The translations under genes were made by a program, and so were the position numbers. This document shows, one piece after another, positions 29,477 through 38,535 of a stretch of 64,000 nt of DNA. Each line of letters opens with the position of its first letter. Within the stretch, counting starts at the first letter, position 1. Location: NCBI RefSeq assembly GCF_000768555.3, contig NZ_KN293976.1:62001-126000 (forward strand), given 5' to 3'. This stretch comes from Roseovarius mucosus DSM 17069 (GTDB lineage: Bacteria; Pseudomonadota; Alphaproteobacteria; Rhodobacterales; Rhodobacteraceae). The notes beneath the pieces are model-generated. The model had not been told where the DNA came from, made no database searches, and worked only from the letters and a program-made list of their open reading frames with translations.

Positions 29477-30022
29477 ATGTTTTACCTCATCCTCGGGCTG
29501 ATCCTCTGGATCGCGGCGCATCTCTTCAAACGGGTGGCCCCCGATCTGCGCGCAAGGATGGGGAACGCGGGCAAAGGCGTTGCCGCCCTCGGCATTCTGG
29601 CCGGTCTGGTGCTGATGGTGATCGGCTATCGGCAGGCGGACTTCATCAACGTCTGGTATCCGCCCAGCTGGACGGTGCATATCAACAACCTGATGATGCT
29701 GGGGGCGGTGTTTCTCTACGGCATGAGCGCCACCAAGGGGCGGCTGCGCGGGGCCATGCGCCATCCGCAATTGACAGCGGTCAAGGTCTGGGCGGTTGCG
29801 CATCTCTTGGTCAATGGCGATCTGGCCTCGCTCATCCTCTTCGGCGGGCTGCTCGTCTGGGCGGTGCTGGAAGTGGTGATGATCAACCGTTCCGAGGCCT
29901 GGGTGCGTCCGGCACCGGGAGAGGCGAAAAAGGATATCCTTCTGGTGGTCATTACCAGCGTGATGTTCCTCGCCATAACCTTTGTTCACAACTGGCTGGG
30001 CGTCTGGCCGTTTCCGGGGTAA
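29477..30022 (+). CDS. NnrU family membrane protein
   Basis: 181-residue integral membrane protein with five or so hydrophobic helices, matching the NnrU family (named from nitric-oxide-reductase-linked genes in Rhodobacter). The C-terminal VFLAITFVHNWLGVWPFPG region and the early LILWIAAHLFKR are family-like. The function is not established. It starts five bases after mcl2 and three before the DUF1737 gene, so it is part of the mcl2-mch operon rather than a denitrification cluster. Confidence 0.85.
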   Translation: MFYLILGLILWIAAHLFKRVAPDLRARMGNAGKGVAALGILAGLVLMVIGYRQADFINVWYPPSWTVHINNLMMLGAVFLYGMSATKGRLRGAMRHPQLTAVKVWAVAHLLVNGDLASLILFGGLLVWAVLEVVMINRSEAWVRPAPGEAKKDILLVVITSVMFLAITFVHNWLGVWPFPG

Positions 30023-30025
30023 TCC

Positions 30026-30229
30026 ATGAAACTCTACCGTTTTCTCAGCGCCGACGACACGTCGGAGTTCTGTCACAAGGTGACGGCCGCGCTCAACAAG
30101 GGCTGGTCGCTCTATGGCGATCCCACCTATGCCTATGACGCGGCCAATGGCGTGATGCGCTGCGGTCAGGCCGTGACCAAGGACAAGGACGGCACCTACA
30201 CCCCCGATATGAAGCTGGGAGAACAATAA
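30026..30229 (+). CDS. DUF1737 family small protein
   Basis: 67-residue soluble protein with the DUF1737 pattern KLYRFLSADDTSEFCHKVTAALNKGWSLYGDPTY. No catalytic motif is apparent. It sits three bases after nnrU and two bases before mch, so all four genes are almost certainly one transcript. A role with the CoA-ester enzymes can only be guessed from position. Confidence 0.85.
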   Translation: MKLYRFLSADDTSEFCHKVTAALNKGWSLYGDPTYAYDAANGVMRCGQAVTKDKDGTYTPDMKLGEQ

Positions 30230-30231
30230 GC

Positions 30232-31263
30232 ATGGCCAAGACCAATCCGGGCCGGTTTTTCGAGGATTACGAACTTGGGCAAGTGATCCCTCACGCGGTG
30301 CCGCGCACCGTGTCGGGGGGCGAGCGCGCGCTCTATCACGCGCTCTATCCGGCACGCCATGCGATCTATTCCTCCGACGAATTCGCCCATGTCTGCGGCT
30401 TGCCCGCCAGCCCGATTGATGATCTGGCGGCCTTCCATATCGTGTTTGGCAAATCCGTGCCCGACATCTCGCTCAATGCCGTGGCCAATCTGGGCTATGC
30501 CGAGGCACGGTGGCTGCGTCCCGTTTATGCGGGCGACACGCTGCGGGCACAGTCCGAGGTGATCGGACTCAAGCAGAATTCCTCGGGCAAGACGGGCGTG
30601 GTCTATGTGCGCACCACCGGCTTCAACCAGCACGACCTGCCGGTGATGGAATTCGTCCGTTGGGTGATGGTGCGCAAGCGCGACGAGGCGGCACCAGCCC
30701 CCGCCGATCACGTGCCGCAAACCGCGTCCTGCGTCGCGGCCAGCGATCTCATCATCCCGGCGGGTCTGGATTTCACGCATTACGATTTCACCCTCGCCGG
30801 AGAACCGCATCGCTGGGGCGATTACGAAATTGGCGAACAGATCGACCATGTCGATGGTGTGACCATCGAAGAGGCCGAGCATATGATGGCCACGCGCCTC
30901 TGGCAGAATACCTCCAAGACGCATTTCGACGCGACCCCGCGCGCGGATGGCAAGCGGCTGATTTACGGCGGGCATGTCATCTCGATGGCGCGCGCGCTGT
31001 CGTTCAACGGCCTTGCCAATGCCCAGATGATCGTGGCGATCAACGCGGGCAGCCACGCCAACCCGTGTTTTGCAGGTGATACCGTGCGGGCTTGGTCCGA
31101 GGTTCTGGACCGCGCCGATACAACGGCACCGGGTGTGGGCGCACTGCGCCTGCGGCTCGTGGCAACCAAGGGCGGCGCGCCCTTCAGCTTGCGTGGCGAA
31201 GACGGCAAACACCTGCCCCATGTGTTGCTGGATCTGGATTACTGGGTCTTGATGCCGAAATAA
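30232..31263 (+). CDS. mch: mesaconyl-CoA hydratase (beta-methylmalyl-CoA dehydratase)
   Basis: 343-residue double MaoC/hot-dog-fold enzyme. Its length and motifs (NPGRFFEDYELGQ, FHIVFGKSVPDISLNAVANL, VDGVTIEEAEHMMATRL, IYGGHVISMARALSFNGLAN, DLDYWVLMP) match Rhodobacter Mch closely. The family's reversible step converts mesaconyl-CoA to beta-methylmalyl-CoA in the ethylmalonyl-CoA pathway for acetyl-CoA assimilation. It is the last gene of the mcl2 operon, ending six bases before the convergent Nudix gene. The crotonyl-CoA reductase and mutase genes of the route are not in this window. Confidence 0.92.
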   Translation: MAKTNPGRFFEDYELGQVIPHAVPRTVSGGERALYHALYPARHAIYSSDEFAHVCGLPASPIDDLAAFHIVFGKSVPDISLNAVANLGYAEARWLRPVYAGDTLRAQSEVIGLKQNSSGKTGVVYVRTTGFNQHDLPVMEFVRWVMVRKRDEAAPAPADHVPQTASCVAASDLIIPAGLDFTHYDFTLAGEPHRWGDYEIGEQIDHVDGVTIEEAEHMMATRLWQNTSKTHFDATPRADGKRLIYGGHVISMARALSFNGLANAQMIVAINAGSHANPCFAGDTVRAWSEVLDRADTTAPGVGALRLRLVATKGGAPFSLRGEDGKHLPHVLLDLDYWVLMPK

Positions 31264-31269
31264 GCGGGC

Positions 31270-31755
31270 TCAGAATTTACGCAGAATATCCTGCAAGTCC
31301 GGTTCGTCCACGAGTTTCGCTGCCCTGCGCGGCGTGACCCAAAGCCGACGGCGTTCGCGCGCTTCGGGGAAACGGTCGCGCAATTCGTCGTCACGCAGGC
31401 GAACTTTGTAAAGCTCCGCATTGATCGGCAAAGTGGTCCCATCGCGCATCCCCTTTTCATAGGAAAACCGCCCGATATGACGTGCCTTATCGGCATCGGC
31501 GCGCACGCCCGCCTCTTCCCAAGCCTCTTGCAGCGCGGCTTCCGCGTCGCTCAGCCCTTCGATGGGCCAGCCCTTGGGCACGATCCAACGGCCCGTGTCC
31601 CGGCTGGTGATGAGCAGAACCTCCTTGCGCCCCTTGTGCTTGCGCCAGCACAGCGCCGCCACCTGCCGGCGCGGCAGGACAGACTCTGCATGCACCGCGC
31701 CGGGCACGGTCTGGGGGAAAATCTGGTTCACTCTGGTTTTGCTCTGCTCGGGCAC
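31270..31755 (-). CDS. Nudix hydrolase
   Basis: 161-residue Nudix-fold protein. The Nudix box reads KGWPIEG...AALQEAWEEAGV: the metal-binding EE pair and the first Glu are kept, while the usual Arg of REUXEE is Gln. PKGWPIEG resembles diphosphoinositol-polyphosphate/diadenosine-polyphosphate hydrolases of alphaproteobacteria. It starts at a GTG (31755) with AGAG just upstream. The substrate is not predictable from sequence. Confidence 0.82.
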   Translation of the reverse strand: MPEQSKTRVNQIFPQTVPGAVHAESVLPRRQVAALCWRKHKGRKEVLLITSRDTGRWIVPKGWPIEGLSDAEAALQEAWEEAGVRADADKARHIGRFSYEKGMRDGTTLPINAELYKVRLRDDELRDRFPEARERRRLWVTPRRAAKLVDEPDLQDILRKF

Positions 31756-31801
31756 GTTTCTCTAAACATCATATATAGGATATTTCCCCACCGGATACAA
31801 A

Positions 31802-34259
31802 TCACGGGATGTTGCGGGGTTTGGCGCGCAGCGTGGGATCGGCCTCGGTCGGATCTTCAGGCCAGGGGTGACGCGGATAGCGCCCGCGCATGTCCTTGCG
31901 CACATCCGCATAGGAACTTGCCCAGAACCCCGGTAGATCGAGCGTGGTTTGCACCGGGCGATTACCCGGCGACAAGAGCGTCACGCGCAATGGCGTGCGG
32001 CCAACCGTGGGATGGGTGGTCTGGCCGAACATTTCCTGCAAACGCAGGGTAATTTCAGGATACTCCCCACTATAGTCGATGGGGATTTTCCGGCCCAATG
32101 GCGTGGTGAACTGCGCGGGTGCCGCCCGGTCCAGCATTTGCATCTGGTCCCAGTCCAGCCGCGCGCGCAGCGCATCGAGCATGTCGAACTTCTTCCACTC
32201 CGGCGCGCTGCGCACGCCGCGCAAATAGGGCAAGAGCCAGTCGTCCAATGTCTCGATCAGCGCCGCCTCGGACATATCCGGCAGGTCCGCCCCCCCGTCG
32301 CGCAGCAATTGCACCCGCGCGACAAAGCGCCGGGCCGGATCGCTCCAATTGAAACCCAGATCGCGCACCCCGTCCAGCATGGCACGCGCAATACGCTCCT
32401 CGGGCGCGTCCCGCCAATGCCGATCATCCAGCACCAGCGCACCAAAACGCTCTTGCTTGCGCGCCACCACACGCCGTTCGCGCCGATCCCAGAGGCAGAC
32501 ATCCTGCCACACGATCCGCTCGGCAAAGAGCCCGCGAATTTCCGCCTCAGAAATGGCAATGGCCTGCCGGATACGCGCCTCGCGCGGGTCGCCATCCAGA
32601 TCGGTGGCCACGATCAGCCGGGTCTGGCCCATCGGGTCGCCCTCTGGCATCACCGCACCCTTTCCCCCCGAGAGCACGTAACGCGGAGCATCCCCTTTGC
32701 GGCGCAGCCCGATCCGGTCCGGATAGGCAAGGGCGGCGCATTCGGCATCGCTGCGCGTGGCTTGGCCCCGGCCCTTGGCCTGCACCGCCAGACGCCGCGC
32801 CTCGGTCTTGATCCGCTCAACCGGGCCGCGATTGACCGTATGGACATGGCGCGCCTCAAAGGCGCGCAGATCACGCGCCGCACTCAGCCGCAGCGCCAGA
32901 TCAACCGGCGCGCCGCGGCCCAGCGGATCGCGCTCCGCCAAAAGCGCCGCCAACATCGCCGCCTCCGGCCCCGCAGAGGTCAGCATGTGCGCGAGGCGCG
33001 GATGCAGCGGCAGCGCCGCCAGTGCCTTGCCATGCGGCGTGATCCGACCCGTGGCCTCCAGCGCGCCCAACATCTCCAAGAGCGCGCGCGCCTCGGCATA
33101 GGCGCCGGGATTGGGCGGGGTCAGCAGCGGCAAATCCTGTGGGGCCGCGCCCCAGAGTGCCAGCTCCAGCGCCAGACCCGCCAGATCCGCCGCCTCGATT
33201 TCTGCCGGGGGATAGGCCTGCAACGCGCCCTCTTCGCCGCGTGTCCAGAGCCGATAGCATCGCCCCTCGGCCACACGCCCCGCGCGCCCCGCGCGCTGCG
33301 TTGCCTCGGCGCGCGTCACAGGCTCTGTCACCAGCCGCGACATGCCGGAACCGGGGTCGAACCGCGCCCGTCGCGCCAAGCCGCCGTCGATCACCACGCG
33401 AATATCCTCAATGGTCAACGAGGTTTCGGCGATGGATGTTGCCAGCACGATCTTGCGCCCCTCCGTGACGGGCGCGATCGCGGCGCGTTGCGCGGCAAAC
33501 TCCATCGCGCCAAAGAGCGGGCGCAACTGGCAGTCACCGGGCAGACGCGGGCGCAAGAGCGCCTCGGCACGGCGAATTTCCCCCTCACCGGGCAGGAACA
33601 CCAGAACGCCGCCCGTTGTCTCGGCCACGGCCTCGTTCACCAGATCGGCCAAAGCCTCTTCAAACCGCCGCGTCTTGGGCCGGGGGCGGTCGCGCCAGCG
33701 GATCTCGACCGGATAGCTGCGCCCCTCCGAGGTGATCATTGGCACATCGCCCATCAACCGCGCCACGGGCGCGGCATCGAGCGTGGCCGACATGACCAGC
33801 AGGATCAGATCCTCGCGCAGCGCCCCCCGCCACCTCTAGGCAGAGCGCCAATCCCAGATCGGCATTGAGCGAGCGTTCGTGAAATTCGTCGAAGATCACC
33901 GCACCGACGCCGCGCAACTCTGGGTCAGACTGGATCATGCGGGTCAAAATCCCCTCCGTTACCACCTCGATCCGGGTCTTGGGACCAACGCGCGCCTCGC
34001 CGCGCACCCTGTAACCCACGGTTTCCCCCGGCTTTTCCCCAAGGCTCTGCGCCATCCGTTCAGCGGCGGCGCGGGCCGCAAGGCGGCGCGGTTCCAGCAT
34101 CAGGATACGGCCCCCCGTCACGCCTGCGCGCAACATCTCGAGCGGCACGACCGTGGTCTTGCCCGCACCGGGCGGTGCCTGCAACACGGCACGCCCGCCC
34201 GCGCGCAGCGCGTCGATGAGGGCCGGAATGTCCTCTTGAATGGGAAGATCGGGCGTCAT
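31802..34259 (-). pseudogene. hrpB: ATP-dependent helicase HrpB, interrupted by a +1 frameshift
   Basis: Superfamily 2 DEAH-type RNA helicase. The start (ATG 34259, [12 protein letters not shown]), Walker A (APPGAGKTT) and DEFH box ([10 protein letters not shown]) are in one frame; the rest ([16 protein letters not shown] onward to the HrpB C-terminal domain) is in the next. The switch falls at a run of six C's at 33823-33828 (six G's on the coding strand). Five would restore a continuous 818-residue protein of normal HrpB length. Everything else looks intact, so this is either a sequencing or assembly error in a homopolymer or a very recent mutation. Translation restarting at ATG 33793 would lack the ATP-binding loop. 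Confidence 0.85.
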
Positions 34260-34376
34260 GCCCCGCGTTATCGGGCATCGGCGCGCGCTTGGCCAGAGGC
34301 TTGCCAGGCCTCTCGCCTCTGGACAAGGCCCACAGGGCCAAGGCATGAAGGCAACCGACAGCAAAAAGGGCAGCGC

Positions 34377-35351
34377 ATGGATATTGCGGATACCGCACAG
34401 AGGATCATCGCAGGCGACCGCCGGGCCTTGGCCCGCGCGATCACCCTGATCGAAAGCGCGCGCGCGGACCACCGCGCCGATGCCGCAGCGCTGATGGAGG
34501 CATTGAAAACCGCAGGCAAACAGGCGGTGCGCATTGGCCTGTCGGGCACGCCCGGTGTGGGCAAATCCACCTTCATCGAGAGTTTCGGCATGATGCTGAC
34601 CGCGCAGGGCCTGCGCGTGGCGGTTCTGGCGGTCGATCCCTCCTCGGCACGCTCGGGCGGCTCGATCCTCGGCGACAAGACGCGGATGGAACGGCTGAGC
34701 CGCGATCCAGCGGCCTTTATCCGCCCCTCCCCCAGCCAGAGCCATCTGGGCGGCGTGGCGCGCCGCACCCGCGAGGCAGTGACACTCTGCGAGGCGGCCG
34801 GGTTCGACGTGGTGCTGATCGAAACGGTAGGCGTCGGGCAATCCGAGACAGTGGTTGCGGAAATGTCCGACATCTTCGTGCTCTTGCTCGCCCCGGCGGG
34901 CGGCGACGAATTGCAGGGCGTCAAGCGCGGCATCATGGAAATGGCCGATCTCATCTTGGTGAACAAGGCCGATGGCGATCTCAAACCGGCGGCGATGCGG
35001 ACCTGTTCGGATTACGCAGGCGCGCTGCGCCTCCTGCGCAAACGGCCCCAGGACCCCGAAGGCTATCCCAAGGCGATGACCGTATCCGCCTTGCAGGACG
35101 AGGGGCTGCAAAAGGCATGGGACGAGATGACCGCGCTGGTGAACTGGCGGCGCGAGACTGGGCATTTCGACGGGCGGCGGGCAGAGCAGGCGCGCTACTG
35201 GTTCGGGCAAGAGGTGCGTCAGGGCCTTCTGGCGCGGCTGGAAACCCCCACGGCACGCGCCGCGATGCAGGATTATGCCGCCCGCGTGGCAGCGGGCGAC
35301 ATGACGCCAACCGTCGCCGCCGCCGAAGTCCTGCGACAGATTGGCGACTAA
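34377..35351 (+). CDS. meaB: MeaB/ArgK family G-protein chaperone of methylmalonyl-CoA mutase
   Basis: 324-residue GTPase. The P-loop GTPGVGKST is at 57-65, switch/G3 region ETVGVGQSE, and the guanine-specificity motif is NKAD. MeaB proteins protect and reload B12 in methylmalonyl-CoA and ethylmalonyl-CoA mutases, both needed in the ethylmalonyl-CoA pathway represented by mcl2/mch a few kb upstream. No mutase gene is adjacent. Start ATG 34377 (MDIADTAQ) has AAGGG at good spacing; longer reading frames run into the divergent hrpB promoter. Confidence 0.92.
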   Translation: MDIADTAQRIIAGDRRALARAITLIESARADHRADAAALMEALKTAGKQAVRIGLSGTPGVGKSTFIESFGMMLTAQGLRVAVLAVDPSSARSGGSILGDKTRMERLSRDPAAFIRPSPSQSHLGGVARRTREAVTLCEAAGFDVVLIETVGVGQSETVVAEMSDIFVLLLAPAGGDELQGVKRGIMEMADLILVNKADGDLKPAAMRTCSDYAGALRLLRKRPQDPEGYPKAMTVSALQDEGLQKAWDEMTALVNWRRETGHFDGRRAEQARYWFGQEVRQGLLARLETPTARAAMQDYAARVAAGDMTPTVAAAEVLRQIGD

Positions 35352-35355
35352 TTTT

Positions 35356-35595
35356 CTATTTTGCGTCCGGCGCTCGGATATAGACCCCCTCGGGCAGGTC
35401 GAGCGCCGCGCGCAGATCGCGCAGCTGCCCCATCGACAGGGTAATCTTGTGCAACCGATCGGTGCGCGGATCATATTGCTCGATCGTCACGCATTCCTCG
35501 AAGGCATTGATGATCACATCCTCGCCCAAGGGTGCCGCCCCCTCGTCGACAAGGGTGATCACGGTGGCGTCGAATTCGTGCTCTATGGAAAACAT
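35356..35595 (-). CDS. conserved small acidic protein, unknown function
   Basis: 79-residue soluble, acidic protein ([19 protein letters not shown], then [19 protein letters not shown]). No catalytic motif, signal peptide or membrane segment. It is convergent with meaB with four bases between stops. Codon use and length resemble other short conserved genes of the group, but I do not recognise a family. Confidence 0.65.
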   Translation of the reverse strand: MFSIEHEFDATVITLVDEGAAPLGEDVIINAFEECVTIEQYDPRTDRLHKITLSMGQLRDLRAALDLPEGVYIRAPDAK

Positions 35596-35718
35596 GGGTT
35601 CAGCCTACCGCGTTGGCGGGTCTTTGCAAGCAGAGACTGGCGTGGTGCAAAAGACCTGTCAGAGGCGTGAAACCCTGCTAAAACAAATGAATAAATGGGT
35701 CAGAACCGGGGATTTAGA

Positions 35719-36429
35719 ATGCGGTGGTTATCTCTCGTGGGGCTGGTGGCACTTGTGGGCTGTGTCGATGTGGTGGAACAAGGGCCCGTGAGCCAACCCG
35801 CGCCGCAAGCGACCTCACGCCCCAAGGCGACAACGCCGACGCGCGCGCAGGTCAATCAATTTATCTCAGTGGTTCAAAGGGTTGAGCCCATAGCCGAGCG
35901 CGAGTGCCGGGCGCGTTCGCCGCGCGCCAACTGCGATTTCCGGATTGTCGTGGATGACCGGCCCGGTCAGCCGCCCAATGCCTATCAGACTCTTGACCGT
36001 AACGGTCAGCCCATCCTTGCCTTCACGCTGCCTTTGATCGCGCAGGTGCGCAATCAGGATGAACTGGCCTTTGTCATGGGACATGAGGCAGCCCACCACA
36101 TCTCTGGCCATATCCCGCGCCAACAACAGAATGCAGCGGCGGGGGCGATTCTCTTGGGCGGCTTGGCGGCGATCACCGGCGCGAGCCAGACCATTGTCGA
36201 TCAGGCGGTCGACATCGGGGCCGGGGTTGGCGCGCGCAGCTATTCCAAGAATTTCGAGCTAGAGGCGGATGCCCTTGGCACCGTGATCACCCATAACGCA
36301 GGCTACAACCCGGTGCGCGGCGCGGAATTCTTTAGCCAGCTTCCCGATCCCGGAAATCGCTTCCTAGGAACGCATCCGCCCAATGCCCAGCGGGTCGAAA
36401 CCGTGCGGCGGGTGGCTGCCGGGCTGTGA
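35719..36429 (+). CDS. M48 family metallopeptidase, lipoprotein
   Basis: 236-residue exported zinc protease. The N-terminus is a lipoprotein signal ending in the lipobox LVGC (Cys15). The zinc motif HEAAH is at 122-126 and the third-ligand glutamate is in the FELEADALG segment. This layout (signal, short linker, M48 domain) resembles periplasmic LoiP/BepA-like proteases involved in outer-membrane protein quality control. ATG 35719 has GGGG upstream. It is followed after one base by the YigZ-like gene. Confidence 0.85.
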   Translation: MRWLSLVGLVALVGCVDVVEQGPVSQPAPQATSRPKATTPTRAQVNQFISVVQRVEPIAERECRARSPRANCDFRIVVDDRPGQPPNAYQTLDRNGQPILAFTLPLIAQVRNQDELAFVMGHEAAHHISGHIPRQQQNAAAGAILLGGLAAITGASQTIVDQAVDIGAGVGARSYSKNFELEADALGTVITHNAGYNPVRGAEFFSQLPDPGNRFLGTHPPNAQRVETVRRVAAGL

Positions 36430-36430
36430 C

Positions 36431-36787
36431 ATGCGACAGCTAAAAGGCGTCGTGAACGACCGGGGATCGAACTATGCGGTCTCGGGCGGGGCGACGCAGA
36501 GCCGCGAGGCGGTGGATGAGTTCCTCAAAGCCTTGAAAAAGGACAAGAAATTCGCCCGCGCCACGCATAACACCTGGGCTGTCCTGCTCGGCGATGGCAC
36601 CCCGCTCAAGGGCGACGATGGCGAGGCAGGCGCAGGCCAAGTGATCCTGCGGATGCTGGAACGCGCCGATCTGCGCGATCATGTCGTGGTCGTAACCCGT
36701 TGGTATGGCGGCAAAAAACTGGGCGGCGACAGGTTTCGCCACGTGCAGGACTGCGTGCGCGCCTATCTCGACGAGATGGCGATTTGA
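36431..36787 (+). CDS. short YigZ/IMPACT family protein
   Basis: 118-residue protein corresponding to the IMPACT N-terminal domain only (ATHNTWAVLL, KGDDGEAGAGQVILRML, VVVVTRWYGGKKLGGDRF). Full-length bacterial YigZ proteins are about 200 residues and have a second domain, missing here. In eukaryotes IMPACT modulates Gcn2; the bacterial function is unsettled. It starts one base after the M48 stop (ATG 36431), suggesting coupled translation. Confidence 0.8.
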   Translation: MRQLKGVVNDRGSNYAVSGGATQSREAVDEFLKALKKDKKFARATHNTWAVLLGDGTPLKGDDGEAGAGQVILRMLERADLRDHVVVVTRWYGGKKLGGDRFRHVQDCVRAYLDEMAI

Positions 36788-36850
36788 TCGAGGTCAAGGT
36801 GCGCGGCCGCGACCTGAGGCACAGTGGCGGCGCAGCAAGGGGGCAACAGC

Positions 36851-37114
36851 ATGCAAAGCACTTCAACCTTGAAACGTCACGCACATTTGGTGGACCGGAT
36901 GGCCAACACCTTGGGCGTTGATCTTGAACAGAAAATCATGGAAGGGCAAATGACCTTCGATACCTTGGGCGACGTGGTTCTGGCCTGCACGGGCTGTGCC
37001 AATCCCGAGGCCTGCGATCATTGGCTGGCGCGGAACAAGACCGCGAGCGCAACACCGGACTATTGCCGCAACAGCGATGTCTTCAGCCTCTTGATGGCGG
37101 GCAAGCACGCTTGA
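36851..37114 (+). CDS. DUF6455 family small cysteine-containing protein
   Basis: 87 residues, with AAGGGGG seven bases before ATG 36851. The helical N-terminal half is followed by a cysteine-bearing segment (CTGCANPEACDHW and later PDYCRN), a pattern typical of DUF6455 proteins found widely in Rhodobacterales. Four cysteines could bind a metal or form disulfides; the role is unknown. It is probably transcribed with the M48 and YigZ-like genes. Confidence 0.78.
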   Translation: MQSTSTLKRHAHLVDRMANTLGVDLEQKIMEGQMTFDTLGDVVLACTGCANPEACDHWLARNKTASATPDYCRNSDVFSLLMAGKHA

Positions 37115-37169
37115 GCGACCTTACAGATCGTAAGGTTTGCCCGGTGATTTCGCAACCTCTCGCGCCCCG

Positions 37170-37811
37170 TCAGAGGCGGGTCGCGAGGGCCGAGGCGATC
37201 CCGATGAAAAAGCACCCGCTGGCAAAGGCCACGAAAAGGTGCCAGATGGCATTGGCAAAGCGCAAACTCTCCCACGCATAGAACACCACGCCCAGCGTAT
37301 AGAGCAGGCCACCTGTCAGCAACAGCACAAGGCTATGCCCCGGCAGAATCGGCGTGAGCGGGATAAAGAGCGCCACCCCGACCCAGCCCAGCGCCACATA
37401 GGGCAACCAGCCGGTCGGCATCTGGCCGGGTTTGGCCCGGATCTTGGTCACGGCGCCAAAGATGGCCAGAACCCAGACGACCGCCAGCACGACATAGCCA
37501 AAGGCGGTGCCCAAAAGCACGCTGAGCGGCGTGAAGGTGCCCGCGATCTTTACATAGATGGCCGCATGATCCAGACGGCGCAGAAGGGGCCGCGCGGCGG
37601 TATGGGCATAGAGGTGATAGGCCGCAGAGGCCCCCAGCATCAACAAGAGCGCGCCGGAATAGACGATGGTCGAGGCCAGCGTCACCCCGTCCATGTGCAA
37701 CGCCCACATGGCAAAGAGCACCCCCACACCGGTGAGCGCCGCGAGGAGGCCGGCAATATGCACCGCCCCGTCAGCAAGACGTTCGGCGCGGGAATAGGCA
37801 GGATAGGACAT
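37170..37811 (-). CDS. hemolysin III / PAQR family membrane protein
   Basis: 213-residue integral membrane protein with seven hydrophobic segments and the hemolysin III/PAQR hallmarks: SAAYHLY in the N-terminal half, LRRLDHAAIYVKIAGTF in the centre and HLFVAFASGCFF near the end, which supply the conserved His/Asp/Ser metal-site residues. Function in bacteria is uncertain; some members affect membrane fluidity. ATG 37811 (MSYPAYSRAE) is chosen; ATG 37820 three codons upstream is about equally possible. Confidence 0.85.
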   Translation of the reverse strand: MSYPAYSRAERLADGAVHIAGLLAALTGVGVLFAMWALHMDGVTLASTIVYSGALLLMLGASAAYHLYAHTAARPLLRRLDHAAIYVKIAGTFTPLSVLLGTAFGYVVLAVVWVLAIFGAVTKIRAKPGQMPTGWLPYVALGWVGVALFIPLTPILPGHSLVLLLTGGLLYTLGVVFYAWESLRFANAIWHLFVAFASGCFFIGIASALATRL

Positions 37812-38006
37812 ATCGATCATCCGCTCTCTGTGGCGCAAATGTATTAATTTTTCTATGCGCTGTCTCACAATATGGATCACTCTTTCAGGATTTCGCGGCA
37901 TTTTGAGGGTGACGTTGCGGCAATGCCGGTGCCGCGCCCAAAAGAATCGAGTCGCGCCCCGGCGCAGGATTTGCGATAGTGTGTGCCGCAACAAAGGAGT
38001 GTGATC

Positions 38007-38387
38007 ATGCATCGCCGTCTTGTTCTGGGTGTCCTGAGCGCCGGGCTTCTCGCCCTTGGCTGGCCCGTCACAGCGCAACCCGCGCAGATGACCGCCGCCG
38101 AAATCAGCGCGCTGTTGTCTGGCAACACCATCGTCGGAAGCTGGTCCGGCACCGACTATCAGCAGTATTTTGCTGCCGATGGCAGCACGGTCTACATGCT
38201 GGGGGATGGCCGCCGCGACGATGGCCAATGGCGCGTGAACGCGGAGACCAACGATTATGAGAGCTGGTGGCGCAGCACCGGCTGGACCCCCTACGCCATG
38301 GTACGCACCGAGGCGGGCAGCTATGCGTGGATCAATGGCGACCGGCTCGAACCCTTCGAAGTGCTGAGCGGGCGCCAGATCGAGTAG
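38007..38387 (+). CDS. secreted protein of unknown function
   Basis: 126 residues with a classical signal peptide (MHRRLVLGVL start, cleavage expected around VTA-QPAQ near residue 26). The mature part has several aromatic beta-strand-like repeats (GSWSGTDYQQYF, DGQWRVNAE, YESWWRSTGWTPY), suggesting a small beta-rich periplasmic protein. AGGAG lies eight bases before ATG 38007. I do not recognise a family with certainty. Confidence 0.75.
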   Translation: MHRRLVLGVLSAGLLALGWPVTAQPAQMTAAEISALLSGNTIVGSWSGTDYQQYFAADGSTVYMLGDGRRDDGQWRVNAETNDYESWWRSTGWTPYAMVRTEAGSYAWINGDRLEPFEVLSGRQIE

Positions 38388-38439
38388 GCACCCGCGCCCG
38401 CTGCTTAGAGCATGTGGCCTCCGATCAGGTTCACATCGC

Positions 38440-38497
38440 CCCGGGCTTGACCCGGGGCCTCGCCGGGGAAGGTTGGAGATCCCGGGTCAAGCCCGGG
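38440..38497. repeat. perfect 17-bp inverted repeat (CCCGGGCTTGA-type)
   Basis: Arms 38440-38456 and 38481-38497 are exact reverse complements. They lie in the 148-base gap between two convergent genes, apart from which the gap shows nothing else. It is the second clear copy of the element at 23789-23843; the core differs by CTTGA/TCAAG instead of CCTGA/TCAGG, a paired change. It may also serve as terminator. Confidence 0.75.
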
Positions 38498-38535
38498 ACG
38501 GGTGTGGTTTAGATAGCGCGGCATGGTCTCAGTCG

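Noticed and set aside
33660..35474. 604-codon minus-strand frame spanning meaB and the start of hrpB
   Set aside because: Only the part below base 34259 is real (HrpB N-terminus); the rest is antisense to meaB.
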